Shown here piece by piece: positions 11,561 through 22,599 of a DNA stretch of 64,000 nucleotides. The DNA is taken from the NCBI GenBank assembly GCA_012934845.2, contig WNNJ02001299.1, positions 57,216 through 121,215 of the forward strand, in the 5' to 3' direction. The notes beneath the pieces are model-generated. The model was not told the origin of the DNA and made no database searches. It was given only the letters and a program-made list of their open reading frames with translations. The translations under genes and the position numbers were made by a program. The stretch's first letter is position 1. The number at the start of each line of letters is the position of its first letter. The stretch is from Pomphorhynchus laevis. Taxonomy: Eukaryota; Acanthocephala; Palaeacanthocephala; Echinorhynchida; Pomphorhynchidae.

Positions 11561-13879
11561 ACTGTAGTTTAAATTGAATTTGTGTCTTTGAAGAAGTTTT
11601 GTTTAGAACATTGAATCTTTATACGAGTGGCTATCAGAATCTACTTACGGATTTACTGGTGACGAATCTTCAAATCCTCTCTCAAAAGGTTGGACTAGCT
11701 TTAATCAGCAGGTATAAATTTATTTGACTTATTTGAATATGTAAACCAGACGGTATATATCATTTTATATATTATATAATAATTTATTATTAAAATTTTG
11801 ATGAGTATTTTTAAAAATTGAAAAATACTTGGTTTTCCATATATAAGGGAAAATTAAGAACGACGAGAAACATTGATTAATGATTAAAATAATAAAAAAA
11901 ATAAAAACATTGATTAATATTGATTTTAGCGGATGATGAAATTGCAGATTCTAAATAAATTGTACGATGGAGCTGGACCAGTTGGACTGTAATCAACTAA
12001 CTAAGAAGTTATATAACTAAAAGTTATATAATAATATTTTTTTTTAATTTTAATGACTATTTTTTCCTACACGCTGACCTCATCAGCTACTGATCCAATA
12101 CCTGAAAGACTTTCGTCTGACATTGCGAATTTAATTGAAATCATTTCTAATATCAAATTAAATCAGCATCGGTGGGGGAAGGTGCAACCTTCAATTTGAA
12201 CACCTTCCTGATTTTGCAATTAATTGCTATTATCAAACTAGTCATCTATAGTTTGCTTCCTGATTTTGAGTTGATATACCTGTGCAGTTATTGTTACTAC
12301 TGAGATTTTGATGACTATTTTTATCCTTTACGCTATTTTAATATACGTCAATACATTTCAGTATTGACTGACCTCATCAGCTACTGATCCAATATCTGAA
12401 AAACACTCGTCTTACATTTTTGCAAATTTAATTGAAATCACGTCTAATCATATTACTTACGTAAAAGCAAGTTTCTATCCATAACAATCACCTCTGTTAG
12501 CTGCCTCCCCACCATTTTATCGTCAAATCCAGGAAGAATAAATTCTTTCTTTAAAACTTTTACTTTGCTAACACATTTAGTAAAACTGGTCCACCGCAAC
12601 ACTCTCTCAACTTCAGATTTAATTGTTTCTGACGGCGATAATATAATCGGTTGAAACGTCCCTCGTTCTACTGCCAGTATTCTTTCAATTCTATCAATTT
12701 TCTTTTATTTTGTGTACTTACGGTGTTGATGATTCTCGTTACAATCTTTAAGTTTCTTGTTAGTGTAAGTCGGTACTAAATGATTGTACATAGAAATATC
12801 GAAAAAGGATCGCACCATGCTTTTACCAAATAATCCCCTGCATGAAATATCATAACCAGATTAATCATTTTCTAACAAGTCGTTACTGTTTTAAACGTAA
12901 TATATTTTGGTGTTTCTTGTAATTGAGATTCAATTGATATGTCATAACACACAGCGTTTAGCTCTTTTGCTTTTAAATCGCAAATAATTTTGTACCTTAT
13001 GATTGTCGAGCCCCTTTTCTACAATACAAAGTATTATTGATCGTTGCACCTTCTCTACACACGTATTGGCTTAGTATTTCTTGTTGGTAATTTGTATCTT
13101 ACACATATCGCATCGTGAAATTATCGTGTTGATATTCTGATGTGCTTGACACGACTAGGTCTACAGTTCAATCATGACGTAATATTTTGTCTGACTCAAA
13201 ATCAAACAAATGTCATTTTCCATTAATTTTTGAGCAAACTACGTTCTTTTTCACATCTCCTTGATCCTATCTTTCTCAGTTTTAATCTCCTTTGAGATCC
13301 TCGTTTGTAGGCACGCCAAATTTACCCCAATTCTCTTTAAATAAGTGGTAAGCACATGCGTACTGAATATTTGTATTCATTTACTTCAACCTGTGGGTAT
13401 TATTTTAATAATAATTTTATTATTTTGTATTATAGAAATTGAAATAACAAGATTTATAAAAAAATGTTCACCCATATAAATAATTACGAATCGTTTATGG
13501 TTTAAAAATAGTTTTTTTAACTTTTTTAAAGTTTTTTTTTCAAACTTTTCCAAATACATTCAAATATATCCAAATATAAACAAATATATTTGATTATCAA
13601 ATACAAAAATCGAAACAATTTAACAATTGACTAAACGTTATAGCAACATTTCTAATTCAACTGAATACATCACACAATCATATTTTAAGAATTGATTTTC
13701 TTTTGGATGTTTTTTATTAATAATGAAATAGAAGAAAATAAATGATCATAATAATAAGAGTTTATTAAAAAAAGTGCCACAGTTAAATAGAAAAAGACAT
13801 GATTCAACATAGCTCAGTCAAACGACAATCTACCAAAAAATCAGAATCGCCAACCGTCTTCTTTTTTCTTCTAAGGCCT
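11561..13879. other. AT-rich stretch without a recognised gene
   Basis: No coherent ORF is seen on either strand. A degenerate direct duplication is visible: CTGACCTCATCAGCTACTGA occurs near 12066 and again near 12369 with similar flanks. The rest is AT-rich with homopolymer runs. The short ORF at 13799-13996 overlaps the start of a LINE 3' end and is not treated as a gene. Confidence 0.6.
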
Positions 13880-14680
13880 CAAATCCAGGGGGATCTGAGC
13901 CCCCAACCAATCCAACACGCCGCCTTACGACTGAATTATCCGGGGTCTTTCACCCCCCCCCCGAAGAATCCAATAGGCGCAGACTATGCTGGGTAAACTA
14001 GAGACGAGGAGCTTAAGAAACCTTAGCCTTTGCTCTGGGGGATGTCCTATCGAAAAGAAGAGTAATCCCGAGATAGCCCAAGTGCTCCAAAGGCGCACTT
14101 GGGTTTTCTTTTTCAATGACATATGTTGAGCCAGTTTCAGAGCCAACCTAGCTTTCTTCAGGATACGTTTGAGTCTATCCAGGTCAGCTTTCGCCGACCA
14201 GTTCACCAAAACGGTGAACCTCAGGTATTTTACTCGATTTGTAGAGGTAGGGATTGGTTCAGAGGCAAATATTGAGGAGAGCTCAGAGAGTGCTAGTCTC
14301 TTAAGTTTTTGCTTCGTCGCAGGGGAGCCATGAAAGACAACCACCGGCGATTTTGCGGAGTTTAAAACAAGATTGAATTTGGGAACTGGTCTTTTAATCT
14401 TAAAAAGAAACGGCTTATGTCAGAGACTACGTCTTTACACATGTGTCCAGTGAACAGGGCTGTGGTGTCATCAGCATACACCACAATACGTTGTTCGCGT
14501 TTAAATATTTTGAATAGGTTAATAGAGGAAGCAAGATACAAGATAGGAGAAAGTGGTGATCCTTGAGGAACACCGATAATACGGTAGAACTGACGAGTAA
14601 TGATCAGTGAATGCAGTAGTAAATACAGTTCATTAGAAATATAGTGATGGTTAAAATGTCGACTCCGCAAAACAAGCCGC
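13880..14680 (-). pseudogene. Jockey-like LINE, 3' part of ORF2 (copy J1)
   Basis: On the minus strand: GVPQGSPLSPILYLASSINL and VVYADDTTALFTGH (RT catalytic box) near 14460-14570, then RVKYLRFTVLVNWSAKADLD and LKKARLALKLAQHMSLKKK. The 3' end carries a poly-C-rich segment near 13950, as in the other two copies (39430 and 45850). The copy is 5'-truncated next to a family B fragment. The reading frame changes near 14350, so it is not functional. Confidence 0.8.
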
Positions 14681-14689
14681 GTTTCCTCG

Positions 14690-14990
14690 TTGCACCACTA
14701 CGGTAATTCGCTGCACTTTTTCCAGAAGCTGCAAAGAAGCCGCTGCGCTGGTGCAAATGGCTTCCAGTTTTTCGATGGCGATCAGAACAATCTTGTACCT
14801 CATCTCACAAGTTCAGCATGATAGCAACAGAACTTGCAGAATGTACTGCGGTCTATGCGATTAGCTGCAAGAGTTTTTAGGCATGTAAAGTCTCAAACAA
14901 GCACTAGCCCCGCCTCCCACGACAGTGACGAAGCCCCGTCGGGCCGCTTGCCGTCATCTCTAGTCAAACCGACGGGTTAAAATTTGGATG
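14690..14990 (-). pseudogene. Family B retroelement, C-terminal domain fragment
   Basis: GC content is higher than in the surroundings. On the minus strand KRPDGASSLSWEAGLVLV is followed by DFTCLKTLAANRIDRS. The pattern RPDG...W-DFTC-x-x-TLA is characteristic of the C-terminus of a reverse-transcriptase family abundant in molluscs and cnidarians, and resembles a PD-(D/E)XK nuclease core. It is in frame order with the RT fragment at 15150-15945, separated by a small AT-rich repeat. Stops are present. Confidence 0.55.
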
Positions 14991-15011
14991 GAATTCCTGA
15001 GGAGGCTAGGG

Positions 15012-15129
15012 AATCAATACTATACATAAATTAAAAACAGTGTATTAAATGAAAATATACTTGGTTTTCGAATCAATACTATGCATAAATTAAAAACAGT
15101 GTATTAATTGAAAAAATACTTGGTTTTCC
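15012..15129. repeat. 59-bp direct repeat, two copies
   Basis: AATCAATACTATRCATAAAT begins at 15012 and again at 15071, and both units end in ACTTGGTTTTC. A shortened relative (AATACTTGGTTTTCCATATA) occurs at 11825. It separates two parts of one family B copy, so it may be an insertion. Confidence 0.75.
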
Positions 15130-15149
15130 ATATATTCTTACGGTGGACA

Positions 15150-15945
15150 ATGATTGGTCATCAAGTCGGTTGCCAACGGAAGCTATCGGTAATGCTTCGC
15201 AAAACCCCCTGACCATTTAAAAGCGGTGCAATGAGGTGAGCACAAGATTTGTGATTAGTTGCTTTGTCGACAAGTTTTTGGTGACACGCATCATAATAGT
15301 CCCACATCCTGTGTTCAGAAGAGCACAGGTCGCAATCCCACCTGTGCTTCCGAACACAGGTCGCAATAACTGTGTTCGGAAGAGCCGAACATAGGTATTG
15401 CGACTTCCAGCGTTTGTCGAACACCAAGACTTCCGAGCCTGATTGGTAAGGTAGTCTGCAGCCACGCATCATCGGGAAGCCGCACATTAAGCACCATGCT
15501 CAGTAGACGACGGACTTCTGCGTCAAATTAGGGTAGTTCCTTGCTATCAAAGCAGGGGGAACATTGAAGGGGGAAAGCTATTTTCAAAAGGCAGAGCGAG
15601 CTTCGCAGAAGTAGGAAAGGGTCATGGGCACTTTAATTGATGTCTTTTCCTGCTTTATGAAGTTCGTTTACGGCTTTACACTTAGCTTCATCAATATTAG
15701 CTTGGCCTCCTAGAGGAGCTCCCAATAGCGTAGCGTCTTGATGTAAAACTGTCTGGCACCCAGTAAGTTGGCATTTGATGTCTCGGCTGAGATCTGGGTT
15801 GCCTGTGATTACCTCACACTTTTTGGAATTTAGCTCCAATCCGTTTTCCGACCCCGCAGCATGAATTTTTCGGATGTCTGAGAGGTTGGTGCCTGTAGTA
15901 CTGCCCAGAACGCAGTCATCTAAGTACCAAATATTCATTGCTTAT
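15150..15945 (-). pseudogene. Family B retroelement, reverse-transcriptase and thumb fragment
   Basis: Minus-strand order: NIWYLDDCVLGSTTGTN (catalytic box YLDD, near 15900), LELNSKKCEVITG, LLGAPLGGQANIDEA, then RLPDDAWLQTTLPIRLGSLG and VRQTLEVAIPMFGSSEHSY. The last two blocks are diagnostic of family B. Near 15310-15410 a short segment (ACAGGTCGCAAT with GTGTTCGGAAGAGC-like arms) is duplicated in direct and inverted form inside the coding region. The copy has several frame changes and lacks the N-terminal part. Confidence 0.65.
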
Positions 15946-17348
15946 CAATTAAATAAAGGATTGATCGTCTCTTAAACAAAACTCAATGAAAAATTTAATT
16001 TTAATATATTAAAATATGTTACTAGTTTAAAGTAAGAAAGTAGAAACTTTAGTCAAATTTCATAATGCATTATTTTTTATAATAATTTAGTACTTATAAA
16101 TATGGCTAAATTTACATTTATATTTTAAAACTTACGTGTTTAATTCGTAACATTTAGTCATTATCTATTTTGAATCTTCACGCCGATGACACAATTCTGA
16201 TATAATCTATAAGCATTCATATGTTTAGAAACAACTAATTAGCGATTGAAATACCGAATAAATTAAATAATCCGGTAGCCATGATCAGTTAATAAATAGC
16301 TGCAGCCAGGCGCTGCAGCTATTCACTATAACCAGATGCTTTCACTGTTGTTTGAATTTTTGAGACGATTTCGGGGCAACTTTTGAAGATACACAAAACG
16401 CAATAAAAAAGAGTGAATCAAAATAGTTTAGAAACTAAACAAAAATAATATTATGATATTTTGATTCAAAATAAATAATTTGACAAAATTAGAAAAATAT
16501 AAAAAATAATAATCAAAAGTACTAGAAAAAATAAAATAAAGGAAAACAATAAAATAGAAATGATTATTTTAACAGACCATATAAAAATATGGTTTGCATA
16601 TATTCTTAAATTGGCACATGTTTTAAAAATGTACGCAGTATCCAATTTATATATTTTTATAAAGCTGTTGTTATGAAGATCTTAAATCTAGATTGAATGT
16701 CAATATCAGTTTTGCTATCCGTGTATTTTAGTGTTGTTATTACTCTAAGATTTGCCTCTTTGGCTTAGAGGACAAGAAGTTGCGGGTAACCTTTCTAATT
16801 GTAAAAAATATATAAAAAATTAAAAAAAACTCTATAATGTTCCAATATAAGTAACAAATATTAAAGAAATTTTCAAATTTATCCATCTAACTTTTAAATT
16901 AAAATTAAATTTCATTCTAAATTTTAAATTAACAAGAAAATAATAAGATTTTAATTTTTTAGGAAAAGCACACGGATTTTAATTTAAAACTTTAATAAAG
17001 TGACTTCTCAAATTATTACAAATATTTTTGCCATTTTAACAAAAATATCTGTTCATTTTTCTGTAAATCACTTCATTGCTTATTTTAGTTTGAATGCTGC
17101 GGACGTGGTAATTTCAATGGATTTTATGGAGCGTTAAAGCCTGATATTCCGAATTCGTGTTGTAAATGTCAGTCAGTTTACATTAATTTCATGTTATATT
17201 TACAATACAGTAGATATACATTTCTGTATATTACTTGTGGTAGAGGATCGTATTTTAACGATCTATTAGAAACTTACCATATCTGTGTGATTCGCTAGCC
17301 GAATCACTATTTTTCACGCCACACTTGCAATACATGTTTTTAATTTAA
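15946..17348. other. AT-rich stretch, nothing recognised
   Basis: Long A and T runs with no ORF of interest, no RNA gene and no match to the other repeats in the window. One modest palindrome lies near 16745-16775. Confidence 0.5.
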
Positions 17349-17462
17349 TTTGATTGCAAATGTGAGTTGAAATTCTTCTGATTGTAGCACGATATTATCC
17401 TTATCTGTGAGGATAATATCGTGCCACAATCAGAAGAATTTCAGCTCACAGATGCAATCAAA
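17349..17462. repeat. Long hairpin (foldback element)
   Basis: TTTGATTGCAAATGTGAGTT opens a left arm and the right arm closes with a near-perfect complement ending GATGCAATCAAA. The inner part around GATATTATCC/GGATAATATC is perfect, with only a few bases of loop. Arms are about 54 bp with few mismatches. It could be a small MITE or an inverted duplication. No target duplication was confirmed. Confidence 0.75.
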
Positions 17463-17869
17463 TTATATAAAATAATTTAGTCAAAAATATTTTTATAAAT
17501 CTATATTCATAAATATGTAAATACATTAAGTCAAAACAGATTTAACATTCACAAATTCTTGCATCAATAATGACGTTTGACAAATCGATAATCCTCTAAG
17601 TTTTTTATAAGTTTTGATTAAAAAGAAATTTTATATTGACAGCATTTAGCTAATCGATTGGATATTCTATATATTTTATTTGAATTCATTCAATAAACAA
17701 AAATCATATAAACGACTAATATTGAGCTTTTTCTATTAGTTAAATAAATTCAAATATTGAATATTTAATATATTGGCGTGTTCCCTAGGCATTGAACTTA
17801 TCAAAAAATATGGTACCTTCTTGTTTACATTTTAGTAACTGTTAATATTTATTAACTATGTAAATATAC
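17463..17869. other. AT-rich stretch, nothing recognised
   Basis: No gene, repeat or structured element could be supported here. Confidence 0.5.
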
Positions 17870-18424
17870 AACAGTAAAATATATGAATCAACAAAATATT
17901 AATAAAAATAAAATGTAAACTCTTAGGCGGAAAAATTTTACTGATAATAAATGATATAATTTGTATTAAAATAAGATACTGGATAATAGATGTATAAATA
18001 ATATAATTTATGACTTGTATAATATAAAATATAATACATTAAATAATGAAATTTTAAGAATTGCAACAATTTGTAACGATATTGGATTTCTTCAAAATCA
18101 TTTAAATAATTCAATAGATGCATACTTTAAACTAAGTTACTATAAAAATAACATCAAGCAGAAAATAGTAAAATATATAAATCAACACAATATGATTCAA
18201 AATCAATTAAAATTTTTATGGCTAATAAAGAATATACTTTATATTAAAAAAAGATACTAGATAATCAAATTTAAAGAAGAAACACGTCATTAGCAGGAAC
18301 TTGATAACGTAGCAGTTACTTTTGATGACCTCTAATGCTTAGTCTAATACATCGTCTCATATTTATTAGTCAATTCATAAAAATTGACTTTTATTTTTAA
18401 TTTCAATTTTTTATTTTAACTTGA
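17870..18424 (+). pseudogene. Permuted PLE fragments: RT C-terminus and 3' tail
   Basis: A first short piece (17870-17990) resembles the last RT codons. A second at about 18000-18260 reads LNNEILRIATICNDIGFLQN and KQKIVKYINQHN, the end of the permuted PLE reverse transcriptase seen in full at 57806-62395. The tail follows, with the GTAGCAG and TTTTGATGACCTCTAAT remnants of the structured region, and breaks at 18425 where a foldback element begins. The copy is diverged and partly deleted. Confidence 0.75.
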
Positions 18425-18954
18425 TATAATGAAGGAGAGTGAGACCATTCCGCGTGAATTTCTTGTAAAACATGTAAGCCAGACGCGAAAGAATGACGAA
18501 TGCCGTTTCGTCATCACAATGACGCATCAGTGCCAGATCCCTCCCACCACTGGATGCAGAGGAGGACTGGCAGACGGCAATCAATGATAGAATCAATGTG
18601 AATGATGTACTAGAAAACTTTACTAACATCATAGAGTACTAAATCAGTACTACAGCTTCACCAAAAAGGATCATTAGCAAAAGCACTGGCAAATGCCAGC
18701 GCAGGTCTCTTTAATATCGGCTAACTTTTATCATGAAGGAGAGTGAGACCATTCCGCGTGAATTTCTTGTAAAACATGTAAGCCAGACGCGAAAGAATGA
18801 CGAATGCCGTTTCGTCATCACAATGACTTATCAGTGCCAGATCCCTCCCACTACTCGATGCAGAGGAGGACTGACATTTTTTACAAGAAATTCACGCGGA
18901 ATGGTCTCACTCTCCTTAAATAAAAGTTAGCCGATATTAAAGAGACCTTTTAAA
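18425..18954. mobile_element. Foldback (hairpin) DNA element with a partial second copy
   Basis: Arms of about 75 bp lie at 18703-18778 and 18873-18948. The left arm starts AGGTCTCTTTAATATCGGC and the right arm is its complement, ending GCCGATATTAAAGAGACCT. The inner arm block GAAGGAGAGTGAGACCATTC and about 100 further bases also occur at 18431-18565 without a right arm. A short reading, EEDWQTAINDRINVNDVLEN, ends in a stop after 18565 and may be a transposase remnant, but this is not proved. The elements interrupt a PLE tail. Confidence 0.65.
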
Positions 18955-19105
18955 ATAAAATTAACAAAAATTTGTGAAATATATAAATCAACAAAATATT
19001 ATTAAAAATAAATTTAAACTCTCAAGCGGAAATATTTTATGGATGGAAACAAAGAATATACTATGTATAAGAAAAATATATTACATCAGAAGAAATACAT
19101 TTTAT
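18955..19105 (+). pseudogene. Permuted PLE fragment (end of RT)
   Basis: AAATATATAAATCAACAAAATATT and the ATTTTATGGATGGA codons (FLWMD) mark the end of the PLE reverse transcriptase, matching the region near 61960-62040. It continues the PLE piece that breaks at 18425, so the foldback element likely inserted into or near it. Confidence 0.65.
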
Positions 19106-19476
19106 TTTCCTTTTAAATCGACTTGCATTCTATTTCTTGGTCTGATGAGCATATATAGGATGCTGCGTAGTGTTTATGCTTCTTCATGAGGGAAACACAG
19201 TGATTTATTTATGAGTACACCATTTGGTGTCCCAGGGCAGGTGTAACAACAAATTATATTTTATATATTTGTACATTTGAAAGTGTCCCTGTAAAACAGC
19301 ATTTCTATTAAAATGAATTTAGTGTTTGATGCATGGTTAAACTGCAATACGCACTGCCATGCACAGAGCTTATGCCAAATTTCCTCTGATGATTCAGATT
19401 AAGGGTAGTTCTGTTTTTCGAACTTTTAATACTGTTTAATCGTGTGTTAAGGTGCCTATGGATGATTATAGAAGTC

Positions 19477-19518
19477 ACGGTACTGATGAGATCCGTTATA
19501 GCGAAACGCGTATACCGT
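19477..19518 (+). ncRNA. Hammerhead ribozyme-like motif 1
   Basis: The order is ACGGTA (stem I), CTGATGA (19483-19489), a 13-nt stem-loop II region ending GC, GAAA (19503-19506), CGCGT with a minimal stem III, A as the candidate cleavage nucleotide (GUA, 19510-19512), then TACCGT complementary to ACGGTA. This is the type I hammerhead layout. A very short stem III is known from PLE-encoded hammerheads, which work as dimers. Stem II pairs poorly in this copy, so it may be degenerate. Confidence 0.55.
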
Positions 19519-20054
19519 AGTTGAAGTTTGTCGTCACACATAGGATGACTGGGCATACATAGCGACTTTTAATATTGCAAGAATAATTCGGTTCTATTTC
19601 TTTGTCTGATGAGGATATGTTGGATGTTGTCTGGTGTTTATACCTCTTCATGAGGAAAACAAAGTGATTTATTTATGAGTACATTATTTGGTGTCTTAGG
19701 GCAAATGTAACAACAAATTATGTTTTATATATTTGTACATTTGAAAGTGTCCCTGTAAAACAGAATTTCTTAAAAAGGTATTTAGTGCCTGTTAATATGA
19801 TATATTAACATATATTATATATATTAACATATATATTATGCATGGTTTATATATAATTTGTTGTTACACCTGCCCTGGGACACACAATGGTGTACTCGTA
19901 AATAAATCACTATGTTTTTCTCATGAAGAGGCATAAACACCAGCCAGCATTCTATATATCCTCATCAGACTAAGAAATAGAACCGAATTATTCTCGCAAT
20001 ATTCAAAGTCGTTACGTATGCCCAGTCATCCTATGTGTGACGACAAACTTCACA

Positions 20055-20096
20055 ACGGTATACGCGTTTCGCTCTAACAGAGATCATCAGTACCGT
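20055..20096 (-). ncRNA. Hammerhead ribozyme-like motif 2
   Basis: This is the minus-strand counterpart in the inverted unit: ACGGTA, CTGATGA, TCTCTGTTAGAGC, GAAA, CGCGTA, TACCGT. Stem II (CTCT with AGAG, loop GTT) is better paired than in motif 1. Stem I (ACGGTA with TACCGT) is identical. The conserved core with different stem II sequences fits a hammerhead family member. Confidence 0.6.
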
Positions 20097-20118
20097 GACT
20101 TTAATGATCATGTAAGTA

Positions 20119-20250
20119 TCATTGAATCCTAAAATATTTTGATAAATCAAAATTTTTAAAAAGTAAGGACGTCTATATTTAGACAAATAAGTGTTATTCT
20201 AATAGGAGGTGATAGTAGCCAACTGAAGCTGACATATTTTTAAATGTGTA
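20119..20250 (+). pseudogene. Permuted PLE reverse-transcriptase scrap
   Basis: TTTTGATAAATCAAAAT, GTCTATATTTAGACAA and GGTGATAGTAGCC match the LNILINQN...FRQVKG...GGNSSPI region of the PLE RT (compare 61385-61480). About 130 bp, decayed. Confidence 0.65.
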
Positions 20251-20510
20251 AAACTTTATTTAAAGGCGGATATATCAAGTATCATATCAACCTTTCAACG
20301 ACTAAGAAAATATTTTGTATGTTTTACAACTATTGTATTTCTTCAAATATGTAATACATTTTTTCAAATGTATTACAGGTTTTTGCGACAGAAAGATACC
20401 CTGAATAGACACTAAAGAATGTTATATATTAGTCACAATAGGCATACTCATAAGCTACTCTTTCTTTAAAACTGTAAGTTTTAAGGAGGCGTGTTGTAAC
20501 CACCTACACG

Positions 20511-20998
20511 ACAGATCACGAATTAAATCAGCGAACTGAGTCTACGTATTTAATATAATTATAAAATAAACAAAACATAATAATGCTAAATCAAAATTTA
20601 ATAATTAAATAATAAAATTAATAATTGTTTTTAGATTTTCTATAATTTAAATCAAGTTAAAAAAAATGAAATTTAAAATAAACGTCATTTTTATGAATTG
20701 ACTAATAAATAACAGACGTTGTATCAGAATAAGAATTAGAGGTCATCAGGAGGAACTGCTATGCTATCAGGTTTCGGCCCCTAACTCCTCTACCCAACAT
20801 AGCAGCGGGGCCAAATACATGCTAATGATGTATTTCCTCTGAAATAACTATCTAGTATCTTATTCTAATACAAAGTATATTATTTATTATCCATCCATAA
20901 AAATTTGCCACTTAAGAGTTTTAATTTATTCTTTATATTATTGTGTTGATTTATATATTTTACTATTTTCTGCTTGATGTTATTTTTATAGTAACCTT
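20511..20998 (-). mobile_element. Permuted PLE 3' tail with the end of RT
   Basis: From the terminal GACTCAGTTCGCTGATTTAA (20521-20540) to the last RT codons near 20998 this matches the tail at about 61930-62395 in inverse orientation. The GCTGCTATG, GGGGCC-GAAAC and CATAGCAG boxes of the structured region are intact (20740-20830). The RT part breaks near 20998, where canonical PLE sequence follows. Confidence 0.85.
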
Positions 20999-21029
20999 TT
21001 TATATAACCAAGATATGTTATATGAAACA

Positions 21030-21330
21030 TCAGGGTCTTTCACAAAGAGAACGCAACACCGAGCGGCATATTTTAACGAAAGCGTAAATACCTTGTTACT
21101 TGACAAGTGTATCGCATACTCTGTAAAGATTGAAACGTTGTATGTTTGTCAGACTTCACGATACATTGAGCATAGGATTAAACAACATAAATATGTGTTA
21201 AAGCTACGGAAAATGAGTGCAGCAATCGCTAACCATGTCTTGGTCGAGGATCACATGATCAACTTCGAGGAAAAAGTACTGTATGTGTCGATAACAACAC
21301 ATCCAGAAGATTGATTATTGGATCTTTGAA
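21030..21330 (+). pseudogene. Canonical PLE GIY-YIG endonuclease fragment
   Basis: The protein includes KIETLYVCQTSRYIEHRIKQ, then AIANHVLVEDHMINFEEKV. This corresponds to the YIGQTGRSIETRIKEH...HA...GH.I.F pattern of the nuclease at the C-terminus of canonical Penelope elements. YVCQTSR replaces the usual YIGQTGR, so nuclease function is doubtful. It is distinct from the permuted PLE nuclease at 57806-58406. No RT is attached. Confidence 0.65.
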
Positions 21331-22330
21331 TTTCACAGCGCAGCAGGTGCTATGACAAGCATCTTGCTGATTGTTATGAAATTGACTGATACTTGAAAAT
21401 ACCATGGTTATCACTTAAAGATAGTATAACATAAATGCATTGATTCTTCCATGTAGTTGCGCTGCTTTCTTCCGTGTGATAATTACACTAAGCTTTCTAC
21501 CGTGTAATAATTAAACTCAGCATTCTTTCGTGTATATATAAGTATTTCATTCGTATATGAAGATTTTGTAACAATCCAGTGTATGCTTGAAAAGGACAAA
21601 CAGTTGAAACCTAGCGAGTCAAGAAATTGCAAAATTAAAAATACTCATGTATATAATTGTATTTTCAGCAACAATGAAACGAATTAAATTTACATATAAC
21701 TGCTGAAAATCCGCACTTAATTTTAAAAATCAACTTTATTCCGTATATATGCGTATTTTATTAAGGTATATAAAGATTTTGCTTCTACCATTTGCTACAT
21801 TTGATGAGTAAATATAATATTTACTAGTAAAAGTGTTTTGCATAAAATTCTGGAAATTGTTAGCAAACTAGGAATTAACCAATAATTGCAACTCGTTTTC
21901 TGTAATATTTTATTTTAATAGACTCGAAATCTGGATGCAACCAGTTGATAGATCATGAAGATTCATTTGCTTCTAAGGTTACTTTCGTATGTAATTTTTT
22001 TACATCATATTTTGTTTATTTACTTTAAAGAATTGTATAAGATCATTGCAAGAGCACATTGACAAAAACAATTTCGGCTTCAAAGCAGTTATCTTTCTCA
22101 ACGCTCTTATTTTTATTGAGGTAACCAATTAGAAAGTAATTTTTACTGATTTAATTTTAAATGTGTTGTTGTCAATAAACTAGACTATATACAAGTTTAC
22201 GATTAAGTTCTTGTTTCTCATTTCATAAAATCTAACAAGAATATCGCATATAATACATTAAGTTTTATGTATGGCAGAAAACATGAATTTTGTTTATTAT
22301 TTCTTTTTTATTTTAAGTAACTTTAAGTAA
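21331..22330. other. AT-rich stretch, nothing firmly recognised
   Basis: The first 300 bp may be 3' sequence of the preceding PLE fragment. It includes three spaced repeats of TTCYTCCGTGT- or CTACCGTGTAATAATTA-type words near 21466-21535. The remainder shows no gene or structured element. Confidence 0.4.
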
Positions 22331-22555
22331 TTTCCTTATTCTGATACATCGTCTCTTATTTATTAGTCAATTCATAAAAATTGACTTTTATTTTAAATTT
22401 TAATTTTACTTGGTATAAATTATATAATATCTTATATAACAATATTTATTATTTATAATTATTTATTATTTAATTATTAAATTTTGATTTAGCATTATTA
22501 TTTTTACTTTCAATTTTATAATTATATTAATTACGTAACTCCGTTAACTGATTTA
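22331..22555 (+). mobile_element. Permuted PLE tail end
   Basis: From CTGATACATCGTCTCTTATT to CGTTAACTGATTTAAAC this matches the last 220 bp of the PLE tail (compare 62190-62395), including ATTAAATTTTGATTTAGCAT. No RT precedes it. Confidence 0.75.
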
Positions 22556-22599
22556 AACATTGACTGAGAAAATCCTAATGAAATGTGCATCTATAGATC

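Larger units (their letters stand above)
19130..20103. repeat. 464-bp repeat: one full unit, one partial direct unit, one inverted unit
   Basis: The unit begins CTATTTCTTGGTCTGATGAG at 19130 and again at 19594, where only about 190 bp is present. A third, inverted copy spans 19850-20103. Shared landmarks include CATGAGG-AAACA, GAGTACA, TGTAACAACAAATTAT and GGATGACTGGGCATAC. Full unit 1 and the inverted copy each contain a hammerhead-like motif. No protein is encoded. Tandem plus inverted copies with hammerheads suggest a non-autonomous Penelope- or retrozyme-like retroelement, next to PLE sequence at 20119. Confidence 0.7.

Noticed and set aside
13799-13996. 65-codon plus-strand ORF
   Set aside because: It overlaps the 3' end of LINE copy J1, and the same poly-C segment recurs in the other J copies.
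16740-16800. Possible tRNA-like fold
   Set aside because: No cloverleaf with T-loop and anticodon arm can be drawn, only a short palindrome.
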